From: Absidia repens
Taxonomy: Eukaryota > Mucoromycota > Mucoromycetes > Mucorales > Cunninghamellaceae
Assembly: GCA_002105175.1 (NCBI GenBank)
Contig: MCGE01000009.1
Location: 1,612,001-1,676,000, forward strand
DNA: 64,000 nt
Reading direction: 5' to 3'
In this document: in pieces, positions 35,059 through 46,562 of the stretch
Numbering within the stretch: position 1 is the first letter of the stretch
Layout: each line of letters starts with the position of its first letter
The notes under the pieces: model-generated
Told to the model about the DNA's origin: nothing
Databases searched by the model: none
Seen by the model: the letters and a program-made list of their open reading frames with translations, nothing else
Position numbers and translations under genes: made by a program

Positions 35059-35595
35059 ATGGATGGTAATATTTCTGTGCGTCAAGAGTGTGAAAGTGAT
35101 ATTCAAGATGTCTACAAGGTGAACGAAAATGCATTTCAACAAAAAGATGAAGCCGATTTGGTCAACAACTTGAGACAGTCACCGGCTTTTATCCCCGAAC
35201 TTTCATTGGTAGCCGTCAAAAACGACACCATCGTTGGCTATCTCCTTTTTACCAAAATCACCATTGGCAGTGAAATGACAGCGTCAACGATAGTAACTAC
35301 ATCACATCTTGGTTTGGCTCCTCTTAGCGTGACCAGTGATTGTCAAGTACAGGGTGTTGGTAAAATGTTGATTAAGGAAGGATTCGAACGGGCCAAGACC
35401 TTGGGTTACACTTCTGTGATTGTACTGGGCCACGAACATTACTATAGCAAATTCAATTTTGTACCGGCCAGTCACTGGAACATTGCATCGCCCTTCCCTT
35501 TGGAAAATACGGATGTTTTCAAGGCGATCGAATTGGTCCCTGGTGCCTTGGAGCATGTCTCGGGAATGGTACATTATTCTAAAGAATTTTATTGA
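35059..35595 (+). CDS. GNAT-family N-acetyltransferase, YhbS-like
   Basis: Single exon, 178 residues, complete. The GNAT fold runs from VRQECESDIQDVYKVNENAF through LSLVAVKNDTIVGYLLFTKI and LAPLSVTSDCQVQGVGKMLI to VIVLGHEHYYSKFNFVPAS. The acetyl-CoA pyrophosphate-binding loop is Q-V-Q-G-V-G (R/Q-x2-G-x-G). The GHEHYYSKFNF block is typical of the YhbS subgroup, common in bacteria and scattered in fungi (family knowledge). Substrate unknown. It has no introns, unlike most of its neighbours, which is compatible with acquisition by transfer, but codon use looks like the host's. Confidence 0.85.
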   Translation: MDGNISVRQECESDIQDVYKVNENAFQQKDEADLVNNLRQSPAFIPELSLVAVKNDTIVGYLLFTKITIGSEMTASTIVTTSHLGLAPLSVTSDCQVQGVGKMLIKEGFERAKTLGYTSVIVLGHEHYYSKFNFVPASHWNIASPFPLENTDVFKAIELVPGALEHVSGMVHYSKEFY

Positions 35596-35630
35596 TGTTT
35601 ATTTTCTTCTTCTTCTTCTCATTGCATCTA

Positions 35631-35636
35631 AATAAA
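35631..35636 (+). terminator. Poly(A) signal AATAAA for the GNAT gene
   Basis: AATAAA 36 bp after the stop, after a (TTC)n tract. Confidence 0.5.
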
Positions 35637-35850
35637 TGCTTGTTTTTTATATCAGTAGTTTTATTTTTATATAATCTTTGACTTGTTTTCTGTTCTCATT
35701 GTCAAGGGGGTAAGGGAGAGACTCACGAGAAGCATAGACCAATTTTGAAATCCCGATTTGGATGATTTCAAAAAAAAAAGGTGAGTGTTTCCCCTGGGAT
35801 GAATTTATTTTGCACTCTTTCTCTCTCCTTGATATATTATTTTCACAAAA

Positions 35851-36756
35851 ATGACGCTTGCTCCTGAAACACCGCTACCAACAAGATCCAGCTCTTATTC
35901 ACGAACCACTCGAGTCATTGAAGAACTTCAAGTAGTGTGGGATGCCCTTCAGAAAGATCTGGTCTCTGTTAGAAGTCAGGTAACTAAGGAGGGAGAAGAT
36001 AAACCAAACGGCTTCATAGCATCCATCTCACATTATTTACTATGATCTTAGCTTGAAAGTGCTCGGGAAGCAAAGAAGATGCATGACCAACAAAGCAAAT
36101 CGTATGTGGAATCCAATCAAGAATGCCGGCATCACATCCAAGCGTTGATGGCACTTTTGGAATCGAAGCAACAAGGACTCCAGCAAACAAAACAGGTTTC
36201 GACGACGCTGGAAACACAAGCCAAGCAACTCAAGGATGCTGCTGTGGATGCTCGTGCTCAGGCAGATACACTCAAGAAACAGGAAACACAACTAGGTCAA
36301 GAAAAGGAAACGACAATGCTGGCCAAGGCTCGTGTGGTACAACAACATAAAGTCCTGCACCAAGCCCTTCAACAATTAGATCAACGCGCGCATCATGAAC
36401 ATACGCAAATGAAAAAACAACTTGCCATGGTTCAAAGTCAACTTGATCAGGTGATTGCTAGAAATCAACTGATACTCCTACTTACAACTGCTCAAGGTGA
36501 TGTCAACAACAACAACAACAACATGAACACCCGAAGGCAAGCATGGATACAGCACGTGCGGAGTCTACAACAACAACTGCTTCTATTACCGGGTGGAGGA
36601 ATGGACAAGATACGATCCGAGCTGGATGGATTACTGGAGGCGGCCTCTCTTCCATATGGTGATAACACTATGAACCAAATGGTGACACAGTGTCAAGATG
36701 AAGTGCATGGGCTTATTCAACGTATTCAATCCTATTCTTTAATAGTGCCTCAATGA
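35851..36756 (+). CDS. Coiled-coil protein of unknown function
   Basis: Two exons, 35851-35979 and 36052-36756, phase 0 across a 72-bp intron, give 277 residues. After a short Ser/Thr-rich start the protein is almost continuous coiled coil: RVIEELQVVWDALQKDLVSV, LESAREAKKMHDQQ, HIQALMALLESKQQGLQQTK, ALQQLDQRAHHEHTQMKKQL. A Gln/Leu-rich segment (LQQQLLLLPGG) and a final helix follow (CQDEVHGLIQRIQSYSLIVP). I do not recognise the family. The length and all-helical nature recall small kinetochore, spindle-pole or tether subunits, but that is speculation. It sits between the GNAT gene and PXR1 on the same strand. Confidence 0.8.
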
Positions 36757-36842
36757 CATATTTGTGTGTGTAGAATTAGATATGATACCACCCCCCTCTC
36801 CCCCTCCCTAGTCTAGATGATATATCTATCAATTTATGAATC

Positions 36843-36848
36843 AATAAA
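36843..36848 (+). terminator. Poly(A) signal AATAAA
   Basis: AATAAA about 90 bp after the stop of the coiled-coil gene. Confidence 0.5.
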
Positions 36849-37187
36849 ATAGTTTTATTACTACCATTTATTTGTCTCACTCCTTATTATCATCACTCTT
36901 TATTTGTCGTTTTGGTTTTTCCAGATGCCCCAAATGGATCCGATCCGCTCATTGGTCATCTCCAAGATTTCAATGGCCGACTCTATTCGTCGCCTCAGGA
37001 CTGTTTGAGGCAGAAAAACTTTTTTTTTTTTTTTTCCCTCCTTTTTTCTTTTTTTCGTCGAAACTTTTTTTTTTTAATATATATTTTGTCTTTATACCCT
37101 TTTATATTTATTTACAACAACTGAAAACGCTCACACGCACATAGATCCAACAACATCAACACCAAATAAATATAATACACAACAATC

Positions 37188-37941
37188 ATGGGTTTAGCTG
37201 GACAAAAAACGAAACAACGTATTTCCATGGATCCTAACAATCTGAACTGGAGTAACGATACCAGCAAATTTGGATTCCGTATGATGGCCAAGATGGGTTG
37301 GGCGCCTGGGAAGGGTCTTGGTGTGAATGAAGATGGCAAGCAACAACATGTCAAGATCAAGTTGAAGGATGATACGCTTGGCTTAGGTGCAAAGAAGAAC
37401 CAAACCGAAAACTGGCTGGGCAACACCGATGCTTTCTCTCGATTATTGGCCGATCTGAACAGCAACACATCGTCAGCCGCCACCTCAGCCGCCGAAGAAG
37501 AAGAAGAAGAAGAATCAGAGGAAGAACCAGCGGTGTCCAATGAAAAGAAACGAAAGGCATCTTCGTCCGACGACGACGACCATGACGACGACAAGAAGGC
37601 CAAGAAGAAGGCGAAAAAGAACAAGAAGGATAAGAAGGACAAGAAGGACAAGAAGGACAAGAAGGAGAAGAAAGCCAAAAAGGAAAAGAAGAGTAGCAAG
37701 AAGGACAAGAAAGAAGAACCTGCTGTGGTCACCCCCATGGCGATGCGAAATGCGTAAGTGTCTGTGTGTGTGGGGGGATTCATGCCATCGTTTTGTGTTG
37801 TGATAGGATGTGCGAACCTGTTTTTATTCACTGCGTTTTTTATATATATCTAGTGCTCGTGCCAAATTTTTGAAGGCCAAGCGGATGGCGACGCAACATG
37901 ATCCTGCAAGATTGAATGAAATCCTCGGTATCAAGGCATAA
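37188..37941 (+). CDS. PXR1: PXR1/PINX1-like G-patch protein
   Basis: Exons 37188-37753 and 37854-37941, phase 2, give 217 residues. The N-terminus MGLAGQKTKQRISMDPNNLN followed by WSNDTSKFGFRMMAKMGW is the family hallmark. The G-patch follows with GKGLGVNEDGKQQHVKIKLK and LGLGAKK. An acidic stretch precedes a long Lys-rich tail of KKDKKDKK-type repeats. Exon 2 adds RAKFLKAKRM and the end DPARLNEILGI. Yeast Pxr1 (Gno1) activates the helicase Prp43 in rRNA and snoRNA processing; human PINX1 also binds telomerase (family knowledge). Nucleolar location is expected from the Lys-rich tail. Upstream (~36890-37010) is an unusually GC-rich leader with a 27-codon ATG-started frame that could be a uORF. 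Confidence 0.93.
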
Positions 37942-38138
37942 ATTCAGAATCACCCTCTTCTGCCCACTTTTTTTGTTTACTGTTTGTATACTACATCCCA
38001 TTCCCCCCCCCTTTCTCTCTCTCTATTTCATCTTTCATTTTAGACTATCTACCATTCCTTTTTACTCTTTATATAGTTTTACTTTTTTACTTGTGCATCA
38101 TCATTTATTCATATATCAATTTGTTGTTTTCTTTTATC

Positions 38139-38144
38139 AATAAA
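38139..38144 (+). terminator. Poly(A) signal AATAAA for PXR1
   Basis: AATAAA about 200 bp after the stop, preceded by long T/C-rich 3' UTR sequence. Confidence 0.45.
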
Positions 38145-38985
38145 AAACCCAAAAATTTGAACCCATCATTTATTTTTTGACTTCCCTTTTTTTTTTGTGC
38201 ATATTGTTTTGTTGATTTGGGATTTATCAATGGAGAGAATTCATTGATTAGTTATCGGTGTTTTTTTGTGAATAAAAAGTGGGTGTAGATGGACCTCACG
38301 TTTGTTGAATTTTTATTTTTATTTTTTTTTTATTATGCTAGGTGTGGCTCAGCCTGTCATACATACAACAGTATCACACATTATATAAAAAAAATAAAAA
38401 AAAAAAAGGGCGGGGCTGGTGGGTTCATTTCAGATAAAAGAGGAGGCGCGGCTGATGCTACATCACTGTTTTGCTGAGTGCCTGTCAAACACCATATGCT
38501 AATATTATTTGGATACACTTCTTCTGAGTTGTAATACCCGGAAAGAAGGAAGAAAGAAGTATGATTTTCCCTGCCATCCTCATTTTAGAGCAAGACAATG
38601 TGTGACCCTACCCAATTATAAAAATAAAAAGAACAAAAATAAACATCATATGTATTATGAAATAAATGAATAATAAATCATGTAAAATAAAAATTGCTGA
38701 AAAAAAGGTGATTTTTTATTAGTTCTACCAATGAAGGATGTATTTTTTTTTGTTTGTATAAAAATAAGCATTACTAAACTAGGGTGGGACGAGAGAGGAA
38801 AGATGGAGGAGTGGGAGGAAGGTGTTGTTGGTGGTGGTAATCAAAGAAAGAAAATATACAAGATAAATAACCAAATAATAAAGAGCGTGATGGGGGATAT
38901 ATGACTGAGTGTATAGTGGTAAATGGTGTGTTTAGGGGGGATGCGGGGGGAGGGGGGAGGGGGGAGGGAGCCAAGTCATTCTAAA
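38145..38985. other. Convergent gene-free gap
   Basis: About 0.8 kb between two convergent genes, A/T-rich with G runs near 38936-38970 (the plus strand of a C-rich 3' UTR). No gene supported. Confidence 0.4.
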
Positions 38986-40485
38986 CTACTGTCGATACTT
39001 GTCTTCCCATTTGGATTCCTTGATAGCATGAGATCCCACCATTGGGTGATGACCAAGTGATATCTTGCGTGTATGACCACCACTACCACCACCTCCATTT
39101 GAGGCTTGTCTTGGGGTAAAAAAGGAGGAGGACGAAGCGCGACGCCCAAGATGATGACTGCCAGTAGTTGAAGGTTGTGTTGTTGTTGTACCAAGGGGTG
39201 ACGCTGATGAGTCGACAAGAATAGAACAATCAAGAGTACTATCCGAGGTTTTCAAATCTAAAGCAAAAAAAAAACAACAACAACAATATACCAAATTTGA
39301 ATATGAGTAAACTGTCCCTGAGCGATCGTTTTCTTTTCTTTTTCTTTTATTGTGTATGTGCTTACCTTTGGTATGTAACTAAGTGTAAAAAAACAAAAGA
39401 GAAAGAAAGCCAAGGGTATCAGTAAGAACGTTCATGATCACCAATATCTCATTTTGTACTTACAGGTAGTCCTTTTTCTTCCTTTTCTAAACACTTGGTT
39501 CGACCTCCTTGCTTCTATACAATTTAAAGTTTAAAATCAGTTTTAGGAAGCTGTTTTCTATTTTAATTGATTGCCTTTTTTTTATTATTACCTTATTGGA
39601 GACCTTGTACAAAAGAATAAGTAAAGCCAAGACACCAAAGAGAGGAAGTTTATATTGCGATGAGGAATGGTGGTAGGATTGATTTTCTATTGCTAAAGGC
39701 GATCCTCCAATATTTTTATTGTTGTTGTTGGAAGAGGGAAGAAGGAGATCATCATTAGGAGGTTGTTGTTGTTGTTGTTGTTCCTGAACGTTATGGTCTG
39801 GGTGTTCTGCATCGACTGTCGTTTCATCAAGAGGATCCACAATAAGAGCATCATCTGCATTGGATAATAATTGATCAATAGCGTCATCGGTTGTGTCTTC
39901 TATTTCTTCATCTTCTTGCTGTTGATAATCGTATCCCATGTTGGTGTTGGTGTCTTTTTGGCTAGCGTCAAATAAAAGTTGGTCCAAATCAACTTGTTCG
40001 TCGTTCTTAAAGTCTAAAGGTTCTTCGTCGTCTTCAAACATCAAGCCATCGTGGTTGTTATCGCTGTCGTTTCCAAAAGCATCCTTGTCGTCGTCGTCGT
40101 CTTCGTCATATTCAACCAAAAGTTCTTCACCAAGCTCGTCGCCTTGTTCTTGGTCTTTACTGTCGCCCTGACCAAGTGGACCAAAATAACTGTCCATAGG
40201 AGTATCGTCGCCATCGTATTCATCGTCTTCGTCTGCTTCTTCTTCATTATCTTCGTCCATATCCTGTTCCAAAGGTTCAGCATCGGGTAATTGTTCAGTG
40301 TCATCTAGAAGAATGTCCGTGGTAGTCGTAGTCGTTGTCGTCGCAGCGGTAGCAAGGTCATAATCCAAAGCATAGGGATCATGGTCGATTTGGTGAAACT
40401 CCTGCTGGCCCCATACCTGTTGAGACATAAGACCTATTAGATTAATAGTCACCAGGAGAAAAAGGATACGACCTGATCGTATCAT
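38986..40485 (-). CDS. Acidic type I membrane protein, family unknown
   Basis: Four phase-consistent exons (40485-39592, 39514-39464, 39378-39366, 39257-38986) give 409 residues. Signal peptide ~1-26 (ILFLLVTINLIGLMSQQVWG). The lumenal/extracellular part (~27-270) is strikingly acidic, with Asp/Glu runs, poly-Thr and poly-Gln, and hydrophobic patches of the type D-x2-DQLL. One membrane helix follows (~278-296, LPLFGVLALLILLYKVS). The cytoplasmic tail is basic and Ser/Gly-rich (KKQGGRTKCLEKEEKG, RRASSSSFF, HTRKISLGHH), with RRASS and RKIS as possible basophilic kinase sites. The third exon is only 13 nt but is needed to hold the frame. The acidic lumenal domain could bind calcium or cations; that is inference from composition. 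No homologue recognised. Confidence 0.75.
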
Positions 40486-41038
40486 AATAAATGAGGCGTG
40501 GTTGTGAGTGTGTGAAATAAAGTAAACGAAAGAAAAAGCAGAAAAGTAATCCAAGGAGCGTGGTTTGCTATAAAATGGGGAAATCATTCAAGCGCCGTCC
40601 AAAAAGCTTCATTGGGAGGCTATCAATATTTCATTACACAAAGAAAAAAAGAGGGGGAGGGGCAAGGATTGGAATGAAGTGTGGTACTACAGTTTATTTT
40701 AATTTTAAATACTGAGATGGAGTAAAATGTATGAAAAAGTAACTACTATTTAATTATTATCATATTTGACTGCATTTTCATTTTCTTTGCAAATTGACAT
40801 AACAATCATTTTGAGAATTGTAATTGAATAATATACTATATATATTTATTGTAGGCAAAAATAACAGATCAATTGTATAATAGGGTAATAAAAAATAAAC
40901 TGAGGAGGAGGAGGGGGGGATGGGGCATGGGGAGAAGAGAGTAAAATGTACTGTATATAACTAAAAAGGATGTATGTATATTTGTGTATCTTATCTATAA
41001 AAAATATATTGTGGGAGTAGACCGCTTCAAAGGACAGT
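40486..41038. other. Gene-free gap
   Basis: About 550 bp between two minus-strand genes. It holds the promoter of the membrane-protein gene and the 3' region of TRR1, including TTTATT (AATAAA on the minus strand) near 40846. Confidence 0.4.
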
Positions 41039-42244
41039 TTACTTGGATTCTTCTTCTTGTTCAGCTTCCAAATCACTAAGGAAGCGTTCAGCATCTAAAG
41101 CAGCCATACAGCCAGATCCAGCACTAGTGACAGCTTGACGGTATCTCTTATCTTGGACATCACCAGCAGCAAACAAACCTTCTACGTTGGTGAGAGAAGA
41201 GCCAGGGATGGTCTTGATATAACCTTCGCCATCCAATTCAACAACTTCCTTGACCAAGCTAGTAGCGGGATCGTGACCAATAGCATAGAAGAGACCGTTG
41301 GCTTCGATCTTACCTTCTTCACCAGTAACGTTGTTCTTCGTAGTCACATGGGTCAACAAGCTGCCATCACCAAGAGCACTGACAGGAGAGGTATTGAAAT
41401 GGACAGTCACCTTGCTGTGTTTTAAAAGACGAGAAGCCATAACCTTAGAAGCGCGGAGGACATCACGACGAACGAGAACGTTGACATGAGAGGCATCTAT
41501 ATAGTAAAATCAAAAAAGAAAATATAGAATTAGAAAAAAAAATCATACACGTCATAGCTGTCCTATCATATCATACTATATTTTATCCCATTACAACTAT
41601 ATCATATTATATCTTCTTATTTCTAACTTACACTTTGTGAGGTAGATAGCTTCTTCAGCAGCAGAGTCACCACCACCGATAACCACCAAAGGCTTGTTTC
41701 GGAAGATAGGGACGGCACCGTCACAGACAGCACAGGCAGAGATACCATTTTGCCAGTAGACGTCTTCACCGGGCAAGTGCATACGCTTAGCAGAGGCACC
41801 AGTGGCAATAATGACAGCGTCAGCAGTATCAGTAGGTTCGGCTTCACCTTCAGTACCTTCGCGCCAGAGTTGGAAGGGACGTTGAGCGGTCACAAGCTTT
41901 GTAATAGTTTCAGTTTCGATCACGGTACCAAATCGTTCAGATTGAGCACGCATCTTGTCCATCAATTCACCACCCATCACACCTTCAGGGAAACCGGGGA
42001 AGTTTTCGACATCAGTGGTAGTGGTCAATTGACCACCAGGAGCAACATCGTTGGCCATCATACCTTCAAAAAGGATGGGTTCCAAGTTGGCACGAGCCAA
42101 ATAGATAGCGGCAGTGTGACCTAATATAAAAATGATAATGTTATTATTAGTTTTTCTGACTGGAGGGGTTGATCACATAATTTCCTTCTATTTACCAGCA
42201 GGACCAGAGCCAATGACTGCGACTTTGTGATGTTGAGGAGCCAT
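41039..42244 (-). CDS. TRR1: Thioredoxin reductase (NADPH), low-molecular-weight type
   Basis: Three phase-consistent exons (42244-42196, 42120-41632, 41496-41039) give 331 residues, the usual size of fungal and bacterial TrxR. The FAD motif is [10 protein letters not shown] (split by intron 1), followed by [19 protein letters not shown] and [19 protein letters not shown]. The redox centre is C146-AV-C149 in SACAVCDGA. The NADPH site is [13 protein letters not shown], with [10 protein letters not shown] as the 2'-phosphate-binding part. The C-terminal FAD block is [20 protein letters not shown]. The enzyme reduces thioredoxin in the cytosol with NADPH (family knowledge). No mitochondrial presequence is seen at the chosen start. 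An in-frame extension to 42445 exists (MGFEGRNVVV...) but looks like 5' UTR. Confidence 0.96.
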
Positions 42245-43084
42245 ATTAATTAAAGTTGAATGGAGATATCGACGAGATGGAGAAGTAAAAGAAGAAGAAG
42301 AAAATAAAAAAGTAGAGCGGCGTGATAGAAAAGGAAAAATCATACTAACTCTTTTATATGTCAAATCGGGGTGGGCGAGGGGGTGGAAAAAAAAAAGAAT
42401 CAAAAAAAATAAAAAAACGACGACATTTCTCCCTTCAAAACCCAATGAAATTTTTTCTTAGTAATGTCATTCTGCCAATCACATCGCTAGCCCTGACTCT
42501 TTTATCTCGGATACTGAAATAAAAATTGTGTCAGCAATGTCAGAAGGAATCCCCGAAAATGTTCTTTTCGAAATCTTACTAAGAGGTGGCGAGACAATCT
42601 CTTATTGATCACAGGTGCATATTCTCGGAATTTTAATCTTTTTGAGTCAAAAAGATGAGTTTCACTACTTTATTGATTTCAGTAAAGACTTGATCCCACC
42701 AGCATATCTTTTGTGTTCAGTGAATGGAGCCTCTTCAGCTTTGTTACAGTTTTTTGAACTTAAAAAAAAAATTGGGACACCGTCCATTCAAAGCAATATT
42801 ATCTCGTTGGCGACAGGAAAGGGCTGTTTTGGCATGTTTAAATTCCGTTCGCGTTCTGTGCGTTGGGCAAATACCAAACCCACCAACTTGAACCAACTAC
42901 ACTCATCCGAAATTCGCTTCTAAATAAATGCGACACACTTTGTCAAATTTGGATGAAGTTGAGCATGAAGGTTTTGACCAATATGGCTGACTGGTAGTGA
43001 CTCTTTTTTTTTTTTTTTGGCACACGCACCACCTACGCATTTATTTCCTCGCGCACATCGACAAGACAAGTTACATATATGAGA

Positions 43085-43440
43085 AAGACTAATGATAAAA
43101 GGACATATTTTATTCAGAAGTAGGTTAAAACTTTGATAAATAATACTAAGCTAAGCCAATAAAGATTTCTATATTTAGATGAAGGCCAATCCAGTGTAGT
43201 CATGGATTCACAGATTCAAAATGATGGGCTTCCCCATTCATGTTTGTATTGCATTTTTTAAAAATCCTCTAAATCAAGTTCCTAATACTAATCTTCCAAA
43301 TTGGCCATCATCTCTGAGAGTTCAATGGTTTTTATTGAAAAAGGTGAATGAAAGAAAAGACAGCGCCCGAAAATCGCGGGAGACGGAATGTGAGATGTTT
43401 ATGCCTGCCAATTTTTATGCGAGCATTTGACCAGTGTCAA
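43085..43440 (+). repeat. Dispersed repeat, partial copy C
   Basis: Matches the second half of copies A and B: ACATATTTTATTCAGA, AATACTAAGCTAAGCC, AAAATGATGGGCTTCCCCA and CTAATACTAATCT. More diverged than the other copies, so probably older. Confidence 0.55.
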
Positions 43441-44839
43441 TCTGTCTTATTCCAAGATGTAATTTGATCTCCGCCGAGCATTTCAGCATCATTAGTAAAA
43501 AAAAAAATACATTTATCTAACTATATATCTTAGTATATTCTGATCTAATATGTCTAGCCTTTCTCTACTTGGATTGAATACATATATATATATATATATA
43601 TACTTCTTTTCATCCTTGTTATTGTAAGCTTCCCTTATATAATATTTCGTCAATATACATTGTCCCAAGTCCTTTTTATTATATTTCTCACCATTGACTC
43701 ATGATACGCACACTTACTAGATAAGCGTAAACCCATCGAGCAATTCCTTACATATAGTCTACACAGAAAATTAGTCAGGCTTCAAAAAAAGGAAGAGGAG
43801 AATGGTACTCTGTATTATCGCCATATATGCGTACACGGCTTGTCTTTATTCTTTGAGCCTAGTTTGTGTTTAATAGTTATTACTGACAACAAAAAAAATT
43901 CTGTTATCATAGATCTATTCTGTCATTTTATGGTGGCTGTTTTATTTTTATTTTTTTGGCCCATTTTGCGAAACATGCTTTTAAAACTCGACCTACAACC
44001 CTTCCTACTCTATCAATATTTCAAATGTATATGGCATTCCCGAGTCAATAAATATGTAAATAAAAGAGCATAGCTGTATATAAATGAAATGGGGCGAGGG
44101 TGGTTGAGAGGTCAAAGGAATAGTCGCGAGGCCCATTTATATATACCCAGAGATTTTTTATTTTTCACCTCCATATCAGGGCGCGCTTTTTCCCAACATT
44201 TTTTTAGGAAGAAGTGCAGGACTTCCTTTTTTTTAAATTATCTTCGGGCATACCATGGTCTGCAACACATGAAGAATTAACACCGAATAAACTGCCAGTA
44301 AGTTTAAAAAAAGCCAGACGCAACAACAGTGCTAGTTGCATCTATGTCCCAACGACGTGTGATACACCCATCGACTCAAATTCATTTTGATTGTCCCTTC
44401 TGCATTCTTTATTACGAAAACTTTATGGATTCGAAAAAAATCATGGGGAGGAGGTGGAGGTGGTGTAGGAGCGGTTCCGAGTGACTTCAGATGTCCAAGT
44501 AAGTGCAGCACCTGGCAGTGATCCCGACATAATTACAACAGCAAGAAACTACAGCAGTAACACAGAGTGAACAGTGGATCTGAACTCGAGTTTCACTACT
44601 TGGAACCATCCTTGGCTATTCAACTGATTTTGCCTTTTGTATGGTTTTACGTGTATGTGAAAGTCCGAGTTAGTGTTGCATGAATGAAGTGGATTTCGGC
44701 ATTTGACTCAGCTTTTTCATAATTCTTTTATGTCCTGGTGGGATTTTTTTCTTTCTACACGCACATGCACTATTCATTGTGGGTATACCCATTCGATAAG
44801 ACAAATGTTCCCTTTTCCTAATGGGTAAGAAAATCGCTC

Positions 44840-45500
44840 ACAGACAATATTTCAAATCCCGTCCACGCGCATTTTATTGCCCAACCCCAATTTTTTTCCC
44901 TGCGCTCTTTTCTTTCTTTTCACTTCCTTTTTTTTTTTCCACATTTTAGCATTTATGAATCCATGATGATCTTAGGTTAGTGTCAGGACTAGTTTAGAAG
45001 GGTTTTCAGATTAGGGATTACAAGATGCATGGGGAAACCCTTCCATTTTGGATCTAGGATTTAGAACCACCAATAGTTTACTTTTTGTGGCCTTCATTAG
45101 CTTCGTTTAGTCTTAGGTTCTGCATGGTGCGAATTTATATTGAATAAAGCATGTCTCTTTTTACATGGTTCAATGAAAAAGTGTCTCATCAGTGTCTCTC
45201 ATATTCTGTGTAATAGATCCTTTTTTTACTGCCATCACCACTTTTGATTTGAGTTGACGGTTGTCGTGCTTCCCGTTTGTTTTTCTCATGCTTTGTAAAG
45301 TATATTAGCTTCCATTTTATAGTTGCCCCTTTGGATTAGTGGTGACCATTCTTTAGATCCCGCGGTAGTTCCCCTCATGCTCATGCCCCCCCAATAGATC
45401 CTTCCACTAAATCTCTTGTTACAATGACCACACCGTCTTTAGTTTTAGTATCCACCAATATGCTTCAATAAAATATGCTTTTTATTAACCATCTTCTGCT
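44840..45500 (-). repeat. Dispersed ~0.66-kb repeat, copy D (inverted)
   Basis: Reverse complement of the A/B arrangement: ATTTCAAATCCCGTCCACG at the left, TAGTGTCAGGACTAGTTTAG, GCATGGGGAAACCCTTCCA, TTGAATAAAGCATG and finally TTCAATAAAATATGC at the right. In this orientation the two AATAAA strings point left to right like poly(A) signals. Confidence 0.7.
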
Positions 45501-46078
45501 TCATCTGATATTGAGCAATGTCACTATTGTAACTGTTTTGTGAGTGTCTTACCAGACACCAGCTTTCTGTAATAAAATATATGTCGTGCTGTGCGTGTCG
45601 ACGTCAATATTGAGTATTTCGCACTGCTTTCTAGCAACCCTTTGGCTACTTGCCCCATGACCAGGGACTGGTTGCCAGCTCTAGATTAAAAATATGAAAC
45701 GTGATCCTTTTCCCGTTTTACCATTCATATTGACCAACCTAGACAGTGTGGCCAGTGTAGCTCCCACTAGACTGGAGATAGTGTATATATTCAGCTCATC
45801 ATTCTTTAATTTGCTTTTCATTTTCATTTATGTATATAGATATGCATATGATACAATAATCTCGTTCACCGAGCTGATGCCAGTTGAGCCCCGAGGGACA
45901 GCATATTTAAGGTAAAAAATGGTGGGAAGGGGTACCTACTTTCAGCCAAACCTACACTTCAACTACCGTCCCCCCTAACACAGAATAAAATGATTTTGTC
46001 TTTGGAATTGTAAGAATGTTTTGAGATTGAATATAGAGAGTATTGTAACAATTAAAGTTTACTTTATATGTTTTCGCC

Positions 46079-46095
46079 GTACTGTACTGTACTAT
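46079..46095. repeat. Short ACTGT array
   Basis: GTACTGTACTGTACTAT, the same pentamer unit (inverse orientation) as the arrays at 19.2 and 20.4 kb. Confidence 0.5.
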
Positions 46096-46562
46096 ATTGA
46101 ACTATCGCTATACCGCTTTCGATGGAGATAGTTTGACTCTCCCCCTGTATTTGAAATTCTAACATAATTCTCCCTAGATTTCAGTTCATGATTTATAAAC
46201 TATAACAAAGTATTCAGCTTGTTTCACAAAAAAAAATCCGTCCCAGAATATCACCTGATCCCACCGCCCAGAGGGATGAATGTAATAACAGTGTGATAAA
46301 TAACATATCGCATTGATAATGAAGAATAGAGAAGATAAATGAATAAATGGATTTTTATTTTGATTATGATTTCAAATTTGTAAGAATGAGGGAGTCAGTG
46401 AGAAAGAGAGAGTGGATGGCAAAAAAAAAAAGTGCATAAACAGGTGGAGAGGAGACAAACAAACAGTAACTAACTATAACTAACTACATACTAATGAGGG
46501 CATGGGAGGATGAGGGATGCGCGTGTGTGTGTGTAAATATATAAGAGAGGGGGAAGATAAAT

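Larger units (their letters stand above)
42245..46562. other. Long gene-free region with repeats
   Basis: About 4.3 kb without a supported coding exon. It holds repeat half-copy C (43085-43440), full copy D in the opposite strand (44840-45500), a (TA)n tract near 43585-43602 and an ACTGT array near 46079-46095. The left end is the TRR1 promoter, the right end the 3' UTR of the Chs4-like gene. Confidence 0.45.

Noticed and set aside
42248..42445. In-frame N-terminal extension of thioredoxin reductase
   Set aside because: The stretch is a run of Phe/Ser/Arg from pyrimidine-rich leader; it does not look like a presequence and the ATG at 42244 gives the family's usual length.
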